Positions 1 to 6,949 are shown, counted from the first letter of the stretch. The stretch: 19,628 bases of DNA from an uncultured Oscillospiraceae bacterium (GCA_934573945.1 CAKTMQ010000021.1:1-19628), one strand, 5' to 3'. Translations and numbers: made by a program. The notes: generated from the sequence alone by a model not told the origin.

Positions 1-710
1 GCCGCCCACCACACCAGCGGATTCCACCAGTGCAGCGCCAGACACACCGTCCGCAGCAGCGCCCACACATGGTCGCCGTGGCGGAAATGGGTCATTTCAT
101 GCGCCGTGGTGTGGCGCAGCAGCTGGGGGTCTGCCGCCGTCTCCGCCGTCACATAGATGGTGGGACGAAACAGCCCGAACAGGCAGGGCGCCGCCGGTTC
201 TGTCGTCACATACACCGGCAGCCTCGTTTTCTCCGCCGTCTCCAGCGGCACACGGCTGCGCCGCAGCCGCCGTGCAAAGCGGCTGTTGGCCGCCAGAAAC
301 ACCAGCATCGTCACCCCGGCGCCGCACCACCACACCGGCAGCAGCACCTTGCGGAGCGTCAATGCGCTCTCCATGCGGCCAAACTGGTTGTCCGTCACAC
401 CCGAGGCCACCGTCACCGGCACATCCGGCATCAGCTGCCCGACGGGAAAGCCCTCCACCGTACCGTCATGCGCCTGCCAGATAGTGTCCACATCCCGCAC
501 GCTCTCCGCTGCCTGCACCACCGGTGCCCGCTCCACCGCCGTCATCACGCTCATACCGCTGCTGCCAAAGCTGACGGGCACCAGCAGCCGCACCAGCACC
601 AGCAGCCACAGGGCATACTGCACCCCCGGCCTGACCCGTCCCCGCAGCAGATACCGCAGGGCGATCACCGCCGCCGTCAGCACAAACGAGGATACCATCC
701 ACTCAATCAT
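1..710 (-). CDS. M56 family (BlaR1/MecR1-like) membrane metallopeptidase, partial
   Basis: About 236 residues of the N-terminal part are visible and the C-terminus runs off the left edge. The start ATG (708-710) overlaps the stop of the BlaI-type repressor gene by 8 bases, so the two are translationally coupled. The protein begins with a hydrophobic segment (MIEWMVSSFVLTAAVIAL) and has further membrane segments near residues 30-45 and 125-140. It carries the zinc-binding motif HEMTH at residues 204-208 (bases 87-101), followed by the family signature HWWNPLVWW at the edge. In this family a membrane sensor activates its cytoplasmic zinc protease, which leads to loss of the partner BlaI repressor. 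Whether a penicillin-binding sensor domain follows cannot be seen, so the signal could be a beta-lactam or another cell-envelope stress. The family call is firm; the inducer is unknown. Confidence 0.9.
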   Translation of the reverse strand, partial: MIEWMVSSFVLTAAVIALRYLLRGRVRPGVQYALWLLVLVRLLVPVSFGSSGMSVMTAVERAPVVQAAESVRDVDTIWQAHDGTVEGFPVGQLMPDVPVTVASGVTDNQFGRMESALTLRKVLLPVWWCGAGVTMLVFLAANSRFARRLRRSRVPLETAEKTRLPVYVTTEPAAPCLFGLFRPTIYVTAETAADPQLLRHTTAHEMTHFRHGDHVWALLRTVCLALHWWNPLVWWA

Positions 711-1083
711 GCTCTTCCTCCATTTCCCGCAGGATTGCGTACAACTTGTCGATCTCCTCCTGGGGCAGCGTCTGCTTCCGCGCCAGCGAGCTGACCATCA
801 TGCTGACACTGCCCTGATAGATCCGCTCCAGCAGATGCTCCGTCTCCCGCAGCGCCGCGTCCTCCCTGCCGATCAGGGGGCTGTAGTGCTTCATGCCGCC
901 CTCGGTGACGCCGCGTACCGCGCCCTTGTCCTCCAGCCGCCGCAGCAGCGTCAGGGTGGTGCTGCGGCTCCAGCCCTTTTTCTCGTGGAGCCCATCGGTG
1001 ATCTCCCGTCCCGTCCGGGGCGATGCTGTCCACAGCGTCTCCATCACCTGCCACTCCGCTTCTGTCAGATCGATCTGTGCCAT
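703..1083 (-). CDS. blaI: BlaI/MecI/CopY family transcriptional repressor
   Basis: This 126-residue protein has the usual length for BlaI. An N-terminal winged helix spans roughly residues 5-70 (LTEAEWQVMETLW, then the recognition region WSRSTTLTLLRRLEDKGAV). A short helical C-terminal dimerisation tail follows. Such proteins bind dyads as dimers and are inactivated by the partner M56 protease. The M56 gene follows directly with an 8-base overlap. Start ATG 1081-1083 has a GGTGAG ribosome site just upstream. Two near-perfect 18-bp dyads over the promoter indicate autorepression. No beta-lactamase gene is visible, so the other targets are unknown. The blaI symbol denotes the family rather than a proven beta-lactam role. 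Confidence 0.93.
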   Translation of the reverse strand: MAQIDLTEAEWQVMETLWTASPRTGREITDGLHEKKGWSRSTTLTLLRRLEDKGAVRGVTEGGMKHYSPLIGREDAALRETEHLLERIYQGSVSMMVSSLARKQTLPQEEIDKLYAILREMEEEHD

Positions 1084-1098
1084 TGTCTCACCTCCGTC

Positions 1099-1116
1099 TG
1101 TCTACATCCGTAAACA
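1099..1116. promoter_or_regulatory. BlaI-type operator 1 (7-4-7 dyad)
   Basis: Inverted repeat TGTCTAC-ATCC-GTAAACA with one mismatch between the arms. It sits just downstream of the blaI -10 element, over the predicted start site. It matches the TACA...TGTA core style of BlaI/MecI operators and shares its central sequence TACATCCGT with operator 2. Confidence 0.75.
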
Positions 1117-1117
1117 C

Positions 1118-1146
1118 ATTCTAACATAACTGTTTACATCCGTCAA
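1118..1146 (-). promoter_or_regulatory. Promoter of the blaI-M56 operon
   Basis: On the minus strand, -35 TTGACG (1141-1146) and -10 TAGAAT (1118-1123) are separated by exactly 17 bp. The predicted start lies near 1110, about 25 bases before the blaI ATG. Both flanks are covered by operator dyads. Confidence 0.8.
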
Positions 1147-1148
1147 CA
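1131..1148. promoter_or_regulatory. BlaI-type operator 2 (7-4-7 dyad)
   Basis: Inverted repeat TGTTTAC-ATCC-GTCAACA with one mismatch between the arms. It covers the blaI -35 element. Its centre lies 32 bp from the centre of operator 1, about three helical turns, so two repressor dimers would bind the same DNA face. Confidence 0.75.
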
Positions 1149-1155
1149 GAAAATT

Positions 1156-1189
1156 CAAAAAGACAGCCCCGGTCTTACCGACCGGGGCT
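1156..1189 (-). terminator. Rho-independent terminator after murC-proX
   Basis: A 10-bp perfect stem, AGCCCCGGTC (1165-1174) and GACCGGGGCT (1180-1189), encloses a 5-base loop. On the minus strand it is followed by a run of five T. It would stop leftward transcripts before the blaI promoter. Confidence 0.8.
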
Positions 1190-1227
1190 CAAACTCTTCT
1201 GCATATTTCGATGAAATTTTATGGGGT

Positions 1228-1251
1228 AAAAAAGGGGTGTTTATTGCCCCC
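1228..1251 (-). terminator. Weak first terminator after proX
   Basis: On the minus strand a short GGGG/CCCC stem (1234-1237 with 1247-1250) is followed by six T (1228-1233). It lies 47 bases past the proX stop and ahead of the stronger hairpin at 1165-1189, so the two may work in tandem. Confidence 0.4.
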
Positions 1252-1297
1252 AAATAGGCCGTTTATGTACCGATTGGTTAGCCTGCGCTTACCATCC

Positions 1298-1834
1298 TTA
1301 TAACTCCACGATCTGCATCTCGTGGCCGGTGTCCGCCAGAAAGCGACCCAGCACGTCCGCCGTCCGCAGACGCAGCGAGGAGGTATTTTTGCAGGGATGG
1401 CAGCCAAACCACTCCGCCTCCGCCACCGCCCGATCCAGCACCAGCGTCACCTGATGCTCCCGGTCGTTCATCAGTCCCAGAATAGAGGCCGAGCCGGCGT
1501 GGCAGTCCAGCAGCCGCTCCAGATCCTCCTCCGTGGCAAAGCTGAGTCGGGACGAGCCGATCTGTTTGGAGAAATCCTTGGTAGAGAACTGCTTCTCCCC
1601 GGGCATACACAGCAGATAAAAGGCGCTGCGGTTTCGGGGCGTCAGCAGCAGGTTCTTGCAGATGTCCACCTCCAGCGTCCGGCCGATCTCGCCGCAGTCC
1701 GCCATGGTAAAAGCCGGATCGTGATCCACCCGGGTGAAGGGGATGTCCAGCCGCGCCAGACATTCATAGACCCGATCCTCCGTCGGGGTACGGTGCTCCG
1801 CCGGAGCCTGATCATATACTTGAGAAATCACCAT
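1298..1834 (-). CDS. proX: Prolyl-tRNA editing protein ProX (YbaK/ProX deacylase)
   Basis: A 178-residue YbaK-fold protein, predicted to hydrolyse wrongly charged Ala- (or Cys-) tRNA-Pro in trans in the cytoplasm. Visible family features are VDHDPAFT (36-43), CKNLLL (59-64, with the conserved Lys60), PGEKQFS (78-84), the loop GSASILGLMND (114-124) and HPCKNTSSLRL (146-156). The chosen ATG (1832-1834) has the ribosome site GGAAAGGAA upstream; the 19 residues upstream in frame lie inside murC and have no ribosome site. The start is four bases after the murC stop, so the two genes are cotranscribed. The link to murC looks like shared transcription rather than shared function. ProX rather than E. 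coli-type YbaK is chosen from the length and C-terminal motifs. Confidence 0.88.
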   Translation of the reverse strand: MVISQVYDQAPAEHRTPTEDRVYECLARLDIPFTRVDHDPAFTMADCGEIGRTLEVDICKNLLLTPRNRSAFYLLCMPGEKQFSTKDFSKQIGSSRLSFATEEDLERLLDCHAGSASILGLMNDREHQVTLVLDRAVAEAEWFGCHPCKNTSSLRLRTADVLGRFLADTGHEMQIVEL

Positions 1835-1838
1835 ATCT

Positions 1839-3224
1839 TTATTCCTTTCCCAGCAGCATATCGCCTGCCCGGTAAATATCGCCGGCGCCAACCGTCAGCA
1901 CCAGGTCGCCGGGACGGATGATCTGCCGCAGCGCCTGTGCCGTCTCCTTCAGCGTGGCGCAGTAGATGCTGCCGGGGATCTGCTCACACAGATCCCGGGA
2001 GGAGACGCCTACCTCGTTGGTCTCCCGGGCGGCGTAGATCTCCGCCAGCACCGCCACATCCACCGTCCGCAGTTCGCGGACGAAATCCTGAAACAGCGCC
2101 TTCGTCCGGGTGTAGGTATGGGGCTGGAAAGCGCAGATCAGCCGCTCACAGGGCATGGAACGGGCTGTCTCCAGCAGGGCGTGCAGCTCGTCGGGGTGGT
2201 GGGCATAGTCGTCATACACCATGGCGCCGTTCCACTCTCCCTTGTACTGGAAGCGACGCTCCGCGCCGCCGAAAGCGGCCAGGCCCGCCGTCACCGCCTG
2301 TCCGTCCACGCCCAGCACATAGGCGGCGGCGGCCGCCGCCAGTGCGTTGGCGATGTTGTGCTTACCGGGGACGTGCAGCTCCACATGGGCATAGGGCTTC
2401 CCCTCCACTACCACATCAAAACAGGCAAAGCCGTCAAAAAAGGCCACGTTATCCGCATAGACATCCGCCGTTCTGTCCTTTACGCTGAACCAGCGGATCC
2501 GGCGGTCAAGGCCGCTGAGCGCCGCGCGGGCACCGGGATCGTCGGCATTGGCGATGACACAGCCCTCCGGCGGCGTCAGCGCGGCGAAGCGGCGGAAGGA
2601 CGTTTCAATCTCACCCAGATCGTGGAAGAAATCCAGATGATCCGCCGCAACGTTCAGCACCACCGCCACGGTGGGGAAGAAATTCAGGAAAGAGTTGCAG
2701 TACTCGCAGCTCTCCAGAATGATGGTACCCCCCTTGCCCACACGGTAACCCTTGCCCAGCAGGGGCAGCGTGCCGCCGATCATCACCGTGGGATCCTTCT
2801 GCGCCGCCATAAAAATATAGGTGGCCATGGAGGTGGTGGTGGTCTTGCCGTGGGTGCCGGCGATGCACAGGGCGTTCTGATACGCCTGCATGATGGCGCC
2901 CCAGCCCTGCGCCCGCTCATAGACCGGGATGCCCCGCGCCACGGCGCCGGCGATCTCCGGGTTGCTGTCGTGAATGGCGGCGGTGCGGATCACCAGGTCG
3001 CAGTTCTGCAGGTTCTCCGCGCTGTGGCCGACCACCACCGGGATGCCCACGCTCCGCAGGTGTTTCACCGTGTCGCTGTCGGTCATATCAGAGCCGTGCA
3101 CCTCCAGCCCCATGCCCTTGAGCACCTCCGCCAGGGCACACATGGACACGCCGCCGATACCGGCCATATGGACGCGGGCGCCGGGGTGCAGGTAATGTCG
3201 AATATCCTCTGTGGGATGTTTCAT
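1839..3224 (-). CDS. murC: UDP-N-acetylmuramate--L-alanine ligase
   Basis: MurC adds the first residue, L-Ala, of the peptidoglycan stem peptide to UDP-MurNAc using ATP, in the cytoplasm. The 461-residue protein has the expected three-domain layout: N-terminal Rossmann motif GIGGVSM (22-28), Mur-ligase P-loop GTHGKTTTTS (from 123), a middle domain with NVAADHLDFF, and a C-terminal domain beginning near YDDYAHHP. I chose ATG 3222-3224 because GGAGGA stands 7 bases upstream; the longer TTG-start form would begin inside that ribosome site. The gene has its own promoter, divergent from cca, and is followed by proX after 4 bases. Nothing is missing. It is not in a dcw cluster, as is common for murC in clostridia. 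Confidence 0.96.
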   Translation of the reverse strand: MKHPTEDIRHYLHPGARVHMAGIGGVSMCALAEVLKGMGLEVHGSDMTDSDTVKHLRSVGIPVVVGHSAENLQNCDLVIRTAAIHDSNPEIAGAVARGIPVYERAQGWGAIMQAYQNALCIAGTHGKTTTTSMATYIFMAAQKDPTVMIGGTLPLLGKGYRVGKGGTIILESCEYCNSFLNFFPTVAVVLNVAADHLDFFHDLGEIETSFRRFAALTPPEGCVIANADDPGARAALSGLDRRIRWFSVKDRTADVYADNVAFFDGFACFDVVVEGKPYAHVELHVPGKHNIANALAAAAAAYVLGVDGQAVTAGLAAFGGAERRFQYKGEWNGAMVYDDYAHHPDELHALLETARSMPCERLICAFQPHTYTRTKALFQDFVRELRTVDVAVLAEIYAARETNEVGVSSRDLCEQIPGSIYCATLKETAQALRQIIRPGDLVLTVGAGDIYRAGDMLLGKE

Positions 3225-3283
3225 AGCATATTCCTCCAAAAAGGGCGGGGTCGGCGTATGGAACGCCGGTCTGCCGCCGCTGC

Positions 3284-3312
3284 TTGTATTTTATCCAAGG
3301 AAATATTATAAT
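3284..3312 (+). promoter_or_regulatory. cca promoter
   Basis: -35 TTGTAT (3284-3289) and a perfect -10 TATAAT (3307-3312) are separated by 17 bp. The predicted start is near 3319, giving a leader of about 65 bases before the cca ATG. It shares the ATTATAAT core (3305-3312) with the murC promoter. Confidence 0.75.
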
Positions 3313-3333
3313 ACACCTCAGAGCAAAGTGCAA
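3305..3333 (-). promoter_or_regulatory. murC promoter
   Basis: On the minus strand, -35 TTGCAC (3328-3333) and a perfect -10 TATAAT (3305-3310) are separated by 17 bp. The -10 overlaps the cca -10 by four bases on the opposite strand. Confidence 0.8.
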
Positions 3334-3384
3334 CCGCCATTGTCGGGCGAAAACGACGGAAATTCGGTGAAGGGAGGTGAGGCC

Positions 3385-4707
3385 ATGATACCGCAGGAGG
3401 TGCAGGCCATTCTGGAGCGGCTGGAGGCCGCCGGGCATCAGGCGTATGTGGTGGGCGGCTGCGTCCGGGATCTGCTGATGGGCGTAACGCCCCACGACTG
3501 GGACATCACCACCTCCGCCCTGCCGGCGGAGACCACGGCGCTGTTCCCCCATTTCGCCATTCCCACCGGGCTGCAGCACGGCACCGTGACGGTGCGGCAG
3601 GACGGCACCGCCTGCGAGGTGACCACCTTCCGCACCGATGGAGACTATACCGACCACCGGCATCCCGCCGCCGTAGCCTTTACCCCCCGTCTCACCGACG
3701 ATCTGGCGCGGCGCGACCTGACCGTCAATGCCATGGCTATGGATCTGCGGGGCGTGCTCCACGATCCCTTCGGCGGACAGCGGGACATGGCGCAGCGTCT
3801 GCTGCGCTGCGTGGGCAAGCCGGAGCGCCGGTTCCGCGAGGACGCTCTGCGCATCCTGCGGACGCTGCGGTTTTCCGCCACGCTGGGCTTCGCCATCGAG
3901 CCGGCGACTTGCCGTGCCCTGACGGCACAGCGGGACGACCTGCGGTATGTGGCGGCGGAGCGGGTACGGGAGGAGCTGACGAAGCTGCTGTGCGGCGCCG
4001 ACGCGGCGCGGGTGCTGCTGACCTGTCCGCAGGTGCTGGGGGTGGTGCTGCCGGAGATCCTGCCCTGCGTGGGCTTTGACCAGCGCAACCGCCACCACTG
4101 CTATGACGTCTGGGAACACACGGCACACGCCGTGGCCGCCGTGCCGCCGGAGCCGGTGCTGCGGTGGACCATGCTGCTCCACGATGTGGGCAAGCCCGCC
4201 TGCTTCACGCTGGACGAACAGGGGGTGGGGCACTTCTATGGCCACCACCGCGTCAGTGCCCGGATCGCCGGAGAGGTCTGCCGGCGGCTGCGATTCGACA
4301 AGGCCACGGCACAGCGCATCTGCACGCTGGTGCACTGCCACGACCGCGCCATCCCCCTGACAGAGAAGGCCATCCGCCGCGCCATGAACCAGCTGGGCGT
4401 GGAGGCGCTGCGGCAGCTATGTGCCGTCAAGCGCGCCGACAATCTGGCGCAGCACCCGGACTATCTGGCGCGGCAGGAGGAGATACGGCAGGGTGAGGCC
4501 ATGATAGACACGCTGCTGGCGCAGGACGCCTGCTTCAGCCTGCGGCAGCTGGCGGTAAACGGGCACGATCTGGCGGCGCTGGGACTGACAGGACGGCAGA
4601 TCGGCCAAACCCTGCAGACACTGCTGGAGACCGTGATGGACGGCGCCGTGGACAACGAACGCAGCGCACTGCTGGCGCTGGCGAGGGCAGTAATTGAAAA
4701 CAGATAA
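3385..4707 (+). CDS. cca: CCA tRNA nucleotidyltransferase with HD domain
   Basis: This 440-residue class II nucleotidyltransferase adds or repairs the 3' CCA end of tRNAs. Visible motifs are GGCVRD (24-29), the metal-binding DWD (38-40), RRDLTVNAMAMD (109-120) and the nucleotide-selecting region EDALRILRTLRF (152-163). A C-terminal HD domain follows, with WEHT (243-246), LLHDVGKP (264-271), YGHH (285-288) and VHCHD. The HD part suggests an added phosphohydrolase activity, known for some Cca proteins but not shown here. I chose ATG 3385 because AGGGAGGTGA (3371-3380) precedes it; an upstream in-frame extension from 3211 would run through the promoter and is rejected. It is monocistronic, with a terminator right after the stop. 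Confidence 0.95.
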   Translation: MIPQEVQAILERLEAAGHQAYVVGGCVRDLLMGVTPHDWDITTSALPAETTALFPHFAIPTGLQHGTVTVRQDGTACEVTTFRTDGDYTDHRHPAAVAFTPRLTDDLARRDLTVNAMAMDLRGVLHDPFGGQRDMAQRLLRCVGKPERRFREDALRILRTLRFSATLGFAIEPATCRALTAQRDDLRYVAAERVREELTKLLCGADAARVLLTCPQVLGVVLPEILPCVGFDQRNRHHCYDVWEHTAHAVAAVPPEPVLRWTMLLHDVGKPACFTLDEQGVGHFYGHHRVSARIAGEVCRRLRFDKATAQRICTLVHCHDRAIPLTEKAIRRAMNQLGVEALRQLCAVKRADNLAQHPDYLARQEEIRQGEAMIDTLLAQDACFSLRQLAVNGHDLAALGLTGRQIGQTLQTLLETVMDGAVDNERSALLALARAVIENR

Positions 4708-4739
4708 AAACAGCCCCGATCGGAGATCGGGACTGTTTT
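4706..4739 (+). terminator. Terminator after cca
   Basis: An 11-bp stem with one mismatch (4711-4721 with 4725-4735, GATC/GATC at its tip) and a 3-base loop is flanked by five A before and TTTT after. It begins within a few bases of the cca stop. Confidence 0.8.
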
Positions 4740-4742
4740 CCA

Positions 4743-4773
4743 GCTTGTCAAAAAAGCATCGTCCTGTTTGACA
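4743..4773. repeat. Copy A of a short interspersed hairpin element
   Basis: CTTGTCAAAAAAGC (4743-4756) is followed by TTTGACA, which pairs with TGTCAAA to give a 7-bp stem. The same 14-base word starts another copy at 17856, also directly behind a terminator, and both copies are followed by GCTCCG-CCC. The 232 bases between cca and the flavoprotein gene otherwise hold only AT-rich DNA and a 13-base palindrome CGGAAATTTTCCG (4831-4843). Confidence 0.5.
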
Positions 4774-4971
4774 GGAGGCTGCGCTCCGACCCGCCATGGG
4801 GGTTGGCAGCCATATTTCATTTCCTTTTATCGGAAATTTTCCGTAATCTTATCAGAATTACAATTGCAGTATAGCACAGCCGTATAAAATGCAAGGTCAG
4901 GTGTCCTTACAGACCATTCCTTGTGGGATGTGTCAATTTTATCCAAACGTGTTTGTGTATAACGCCGTGTA

Positions 4972-5592
4972 TCAACCGTGGTGAAAGCTGGTGACAACGG
5001 CGGGCTCCTTCTCCGGCAGGCCGAAACGCTCCTTACCCAGCCGGATGCTCTTCATGAGGAAGGCCATGTTGCGCCCCAGCGTCCGCATGGTCTGGAGTCC
5101 CTCCTGATCCTGCTGCACCTCCTCGGGGGTATTGCCGTAGACCATGTTCCAGTACTGGCTGCTGGCGATGGGCATACCACAGATGGTGAAGTACTTATTC
5201 AGCACATCGAAAGATGCTGTGTTGCCGCCGCGGCGGCAGGATACCACAGACGCGCCCACCTTCATGGTCTTGTTGATATGGGGAGTACTATAGAAAAGGC
5301 GATCCATAAAGGTGATGGCGCCGCCGGCGGGTGAGGCGAAGTACACCGGTGCGCCGATCACCAGCGCGTCGGCTTCGGCAAACTTGGCCGCCGTCTCGTT
5401 GACCAGATCGTCATGGATGCAGCGGCAGGTCTTTTTACAGACGCCGCAGGCAGTGCAGGGGTGATCCACACGACCCGCCTGCACGATCTCCGTCTCGATC
5501 CCCTCCGCCTCCAGCGTTCTGGCCAGCTCTGCCAGCGCCGTGTAGGTACAGCCCTTCTCATGGGGGCTGCCGTTGATGAGTAATGCTTTCAT
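4972..5592 (-). CDS. Flavodoxin-fold NAD(P)H-dependent reductase with cysteine cluster
   Basis: A 206-residue protein of the NADPH-dependent FMN reductase / iron-sulfur flavoprotein superfamily. It opens with the phosphate-binding strand-loop MKALLINGSPHEKGCT and has the flavin-site region IGAPVYFASPAGG (79-91). A compact cysteine cluster CTACGVCKKTCRC holds five cysteines at 46, 49, 52, 56 and 58, so a [4Fe-4S] cluster is possible, as in Isf proteins; many clostridial relatives have a similar cluster without proven iron binding. The start ATG 5590-5592 has AGGAGGT upstream; an in-frame extension through the neighbouring alkyltransferase gene is spurious. It lies 23 bases behind that gene and shares its promoter. 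The substrate is unknown, probably a quinone, nitro compound or redox partner. Confidence 0.85.
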   Translation of the reverse strand: MKALLINGSPHEKGCTYTALAELARTLEAEGIETEIVQAGRVDHPCTACGVCKKTCRCIHDDLVNETAAKFAEADALVIGAPVYFASPAGGAITFMDRLFYSTPHINKTMKVGASVVSCRRGGNTASFDVLNKYFTICGMPIASSQYWNMVYGNTPEEVQQDQEGLQTMRTLGRNMAFLMKSIRLGKERFGLPEKEPAVVTSFHHG

Positions 5593-5615
5593 AATACGAC
5601 CTCCTGATCCGTGTA

Positions 5616-5915
5616 TTATTTGCCGCTGTAGCGGCATCGCTTCAAATCCACATGGTTCTCGTCCCGGAACGGAACGCCCTCCTGCCGCAGCAGCAAGCCC
5701 TGCTCCGGCCAGTGGGGCGCCAGCCGTCCATCGTGCGCCACCACCCGGTGACAGGGATAGTCGCCGTACAGCTCCGCCATGCGCAGCACCCGGCCTACCA
5801 GCCGGGCGTTTCTCTCCCGGCCGATCAGCGCCGCGATCTGCCCGTAGGTGGCTGCCTGTCCCGCCGGGATCTCCTCCACCGCAGACAGTATCTCGTAGAT
5901 CAGGCTCTCCTCCAT
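5616..5915 (-). CDS. MGMT-domain protein (small O6-alkylguanine DNA alkyltransferase-like)
   Basis: A 99-residue protein made only of the C-terminal DNA-binding and active-site domain of methylguanine methyltransferases. It shows IPAGQAATYGQIAALIG (16-32), the RLVGRVLR arginine-finger region (38-45) and the active-site motif PCHRVV (54-59) with the acceptor Cys55 intact. Short relatives called alkyltransferase-like proteins usually replace this Cys with Trp and only flag lesions; retention of Cys makes methyl transfer possible but not proven, since the N-terminal domain is absent. ATG 5913-5915 is chosen over GTG 5919-5921, because GGGAGG would directly abut the GTG but stands 7 bases before the ATG. 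It is first in a two-gene operon with the flavoprotein. Confidence 0.87.
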   Translation of the reverse strand: MEESLIYEILSAVEEIPAGQAATYGQIAALIGRERNARLVGRVLRMAELYGDYPCHRVVAHDGRLAPHWPEQGLLLRQEGVPFRDENHVDLKRCRYSGK

Positions 5916-5962
5916 GGGCACACCTCCCTGCGCCGCTTCCGGCGCGGCGCTTTTCCCCTTTT

Positions 5963-5991
5963 ATTATAGCGGGAGGCGGCACGTTCCGCAA
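5963..5991 (-). promoter_or_regulatory. Promoter of the MGMT-flavoprotein operon
   Basis: On the minus strand, -35 TTGCGG (5986-5991) and a perfect -10 TATAAT (5963-5968) have 17-bp spacing. The MGMT start lies about 48 bases downstream of the -10. Confidence 0.75.
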
Positions 5992-6035
5992 GGGCGGTTT
6001 TCGGAAAACACCGGACAGGTACGCCGAGACGGGGG

Positions 6036-6064
6036 TTGTATCCCGCCGGGAGATTTGCTACAAT
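6036..6064 (+). promoter_or_regulatory. Promoter of the orphan ABC ATPase gene
   Basis: -35 TTGTAT (6036-6041) and -10 TACAAT (6059-6064) are separated by 17 bp. The start codon lies about 34 bases beyond the -10. Confidence 0.7.
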
Positions 6065-6097
6065 AGGCGAGGAATTCTGAAGAAACGAGGCGGCAGC

Positions 6098-6865
6098 ATG
6101 GAAGCAGTCACACTCCGGCATATCGATAAATCCTATACATCCTACAGCACCGAGGTGGTGCTCACCGGGCAGACACGGGAGAGCCGGACGCGGCAGGTGC
6201 TCAAAGACCTGTCTGTCAGTTTTCCGGCCGGGCAGCTGACGGTGATCGTGGGGCGCAGCGGCTGCGGCAAGAGCACGCTGCTGAAGCTGCTGGCCGGGCA
6301 GGAGCAGCCGGATGCCGGGGAGATCCTGATCCCCGAGGGCTGGCACAGTGCCATGCTCAGCCCCGACCCCTATGTGATCAGCTGGACCAACGTACAGCGC
6401 AACGTAGCCATGGCCTGCGGGGTGGGACGGACGCCGGAGGAGCGCTATGAACGGGCGCGGGATTTTGTAAAGCTGGTGGGACTGGAGGACTACGCCGACC
6501 TCACGCCGGCAGAGCTGTCCACCGGTATGAAGCAGCGGCTGGGACTGGCGCGTGTGCTGGCCGGGCAGGCGGAGCTGCTGCTGATGGACGAGCCCTTTGC
6601 CTCCCTGGATTTTCTGACCCGGGAGGAGCTGCAGACCCAGCTGCTGGCCATTCAGGCGCAGATGCCCCGCACCATCGTGCTGGTGACCCACCAGCTGGAG
6701 GAGGCGCTGCTGCTGGGACAGCGGATCCTCGTCATGCATCCGGACAGCACGCTCCAGACCTTTGAGCTGTCGCAGTTCCCCTATCCCCGGGATCCGGACA
6801 GCCCGGAGATGCGGCGGCTGAAGGAGGCGGTCACCCGGGCGTGCCGCCAGCCCTCCGCCCGGTAA
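6098..6865 (+). CDS. ABC transporter ATP-binding protein, SsuB/TauB/NrtD type, orphan
   Basis: A 255-residue ABC ATPase close to nitrate/sulfonate/taurine importers. It shows Walker A GRSGCGKST (52-60), signature LSTGMKQR (140-147; usual form LSGGQ or LSGGM), Walker B LLLMDEPFASLD (160-171) and the switch His198 in VTHQLEEAL. Where relatives have the Q-loop FQEP, this protein reads SPDP (88-91), so the conserved glutamine appears to be replaced by proline. A stretch of about 20 polar residues (13-32) lies between the first strand and QVLKDLS, longer than usual. The ATG at 6098 has only a modest GAGG ribosome site. No permease or binding protein lies nearby and a terminator follows, so partners must be encoded elsewhere, or the protein may not be a transporter subunit. 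Confidence 0.88.
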   Translation: MEAVTLRHIDKSYTSYSTEVVLTGQTRESRTRQVLKDLSVSFPAGQLTVIVGRSGCGKSTLLKLLAGQEQPDAGEILIPEGWHSAMLSPDPYVISWTNVQRNVAMACGVGRTPEERYERARDFVKLVGLEDYADLTPAELSTGMKQRLGLARVLAGQAELLLMDEPFASLDFLTREELQTQLLAIQAQMPRTIVLVTHQLEEALLLGQRILVMHPDSTLQTFELSQFPYPRDPDSPEMRRLKEAVTRACRQPSAR

Positions 6866-6866
6866 T

Positions 6867-6900
6867 GGCGGTAAAGGCCGCTTTTTTGGCCGCTTTTTTT
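6867..6900 (+). terminator. Terminator after the ABC ATPase gene
   Basis: GGCGG...CCGC (6867-6881) is followed by six T, then a GGCC/GGCC stem followed by seven T (6894-6900). The tandem GGCCGCTTTTTT arrangement suggests two overlapping weak terminators right after the stop. Confidence 0.65.
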
Positions 6901-6909
6901 CAAATAAGT

Positions 6910-6938
6910 TTGCATTCCAATCACTTTTATGTTATAAT
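6910..6938 (+). promoter_or_regulatory. Promoter of the GntR/FCD regulator gene
   Basis: -35 TTGCAT (6910-6915) and a perfect -10 TATAAT (6933-6938) are separated by 17 bp. A 12-bp palindrome lies just downstream of the predicted start. Confidence 0.8.
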
Positions 6939-6949
6939 GATAGAATGAG

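Noticed and set aside
30..1113. Overlapping plus-strand open frames of 254 and 318 residues
   Set aside because: They are antisense to the M56 and BlaI genes, have low-complexity His/Arg/Gln/Pro composition, and lack ribosome sites.
2118..3311. Plus-strand open frame of 397 residues
   Set aside because: It is antisense to murC, whose motifs are complete; the frame is open only because of high GC.
4461..4820. Minus-strand open frame of 119 residues
   Set aside because: It runs through the cca terminator and the 3' end of cca; its start is too close to any ribosome site, and its N-terminal part is the translated repeat element.
5593..5991. N-terminal extension of the flavoprotein into the upstream gene
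   Set aside because: This is the out-of-frame shadow of the MGMT-domain gene; a good ribosome site precedes the internal ATG at 5592.
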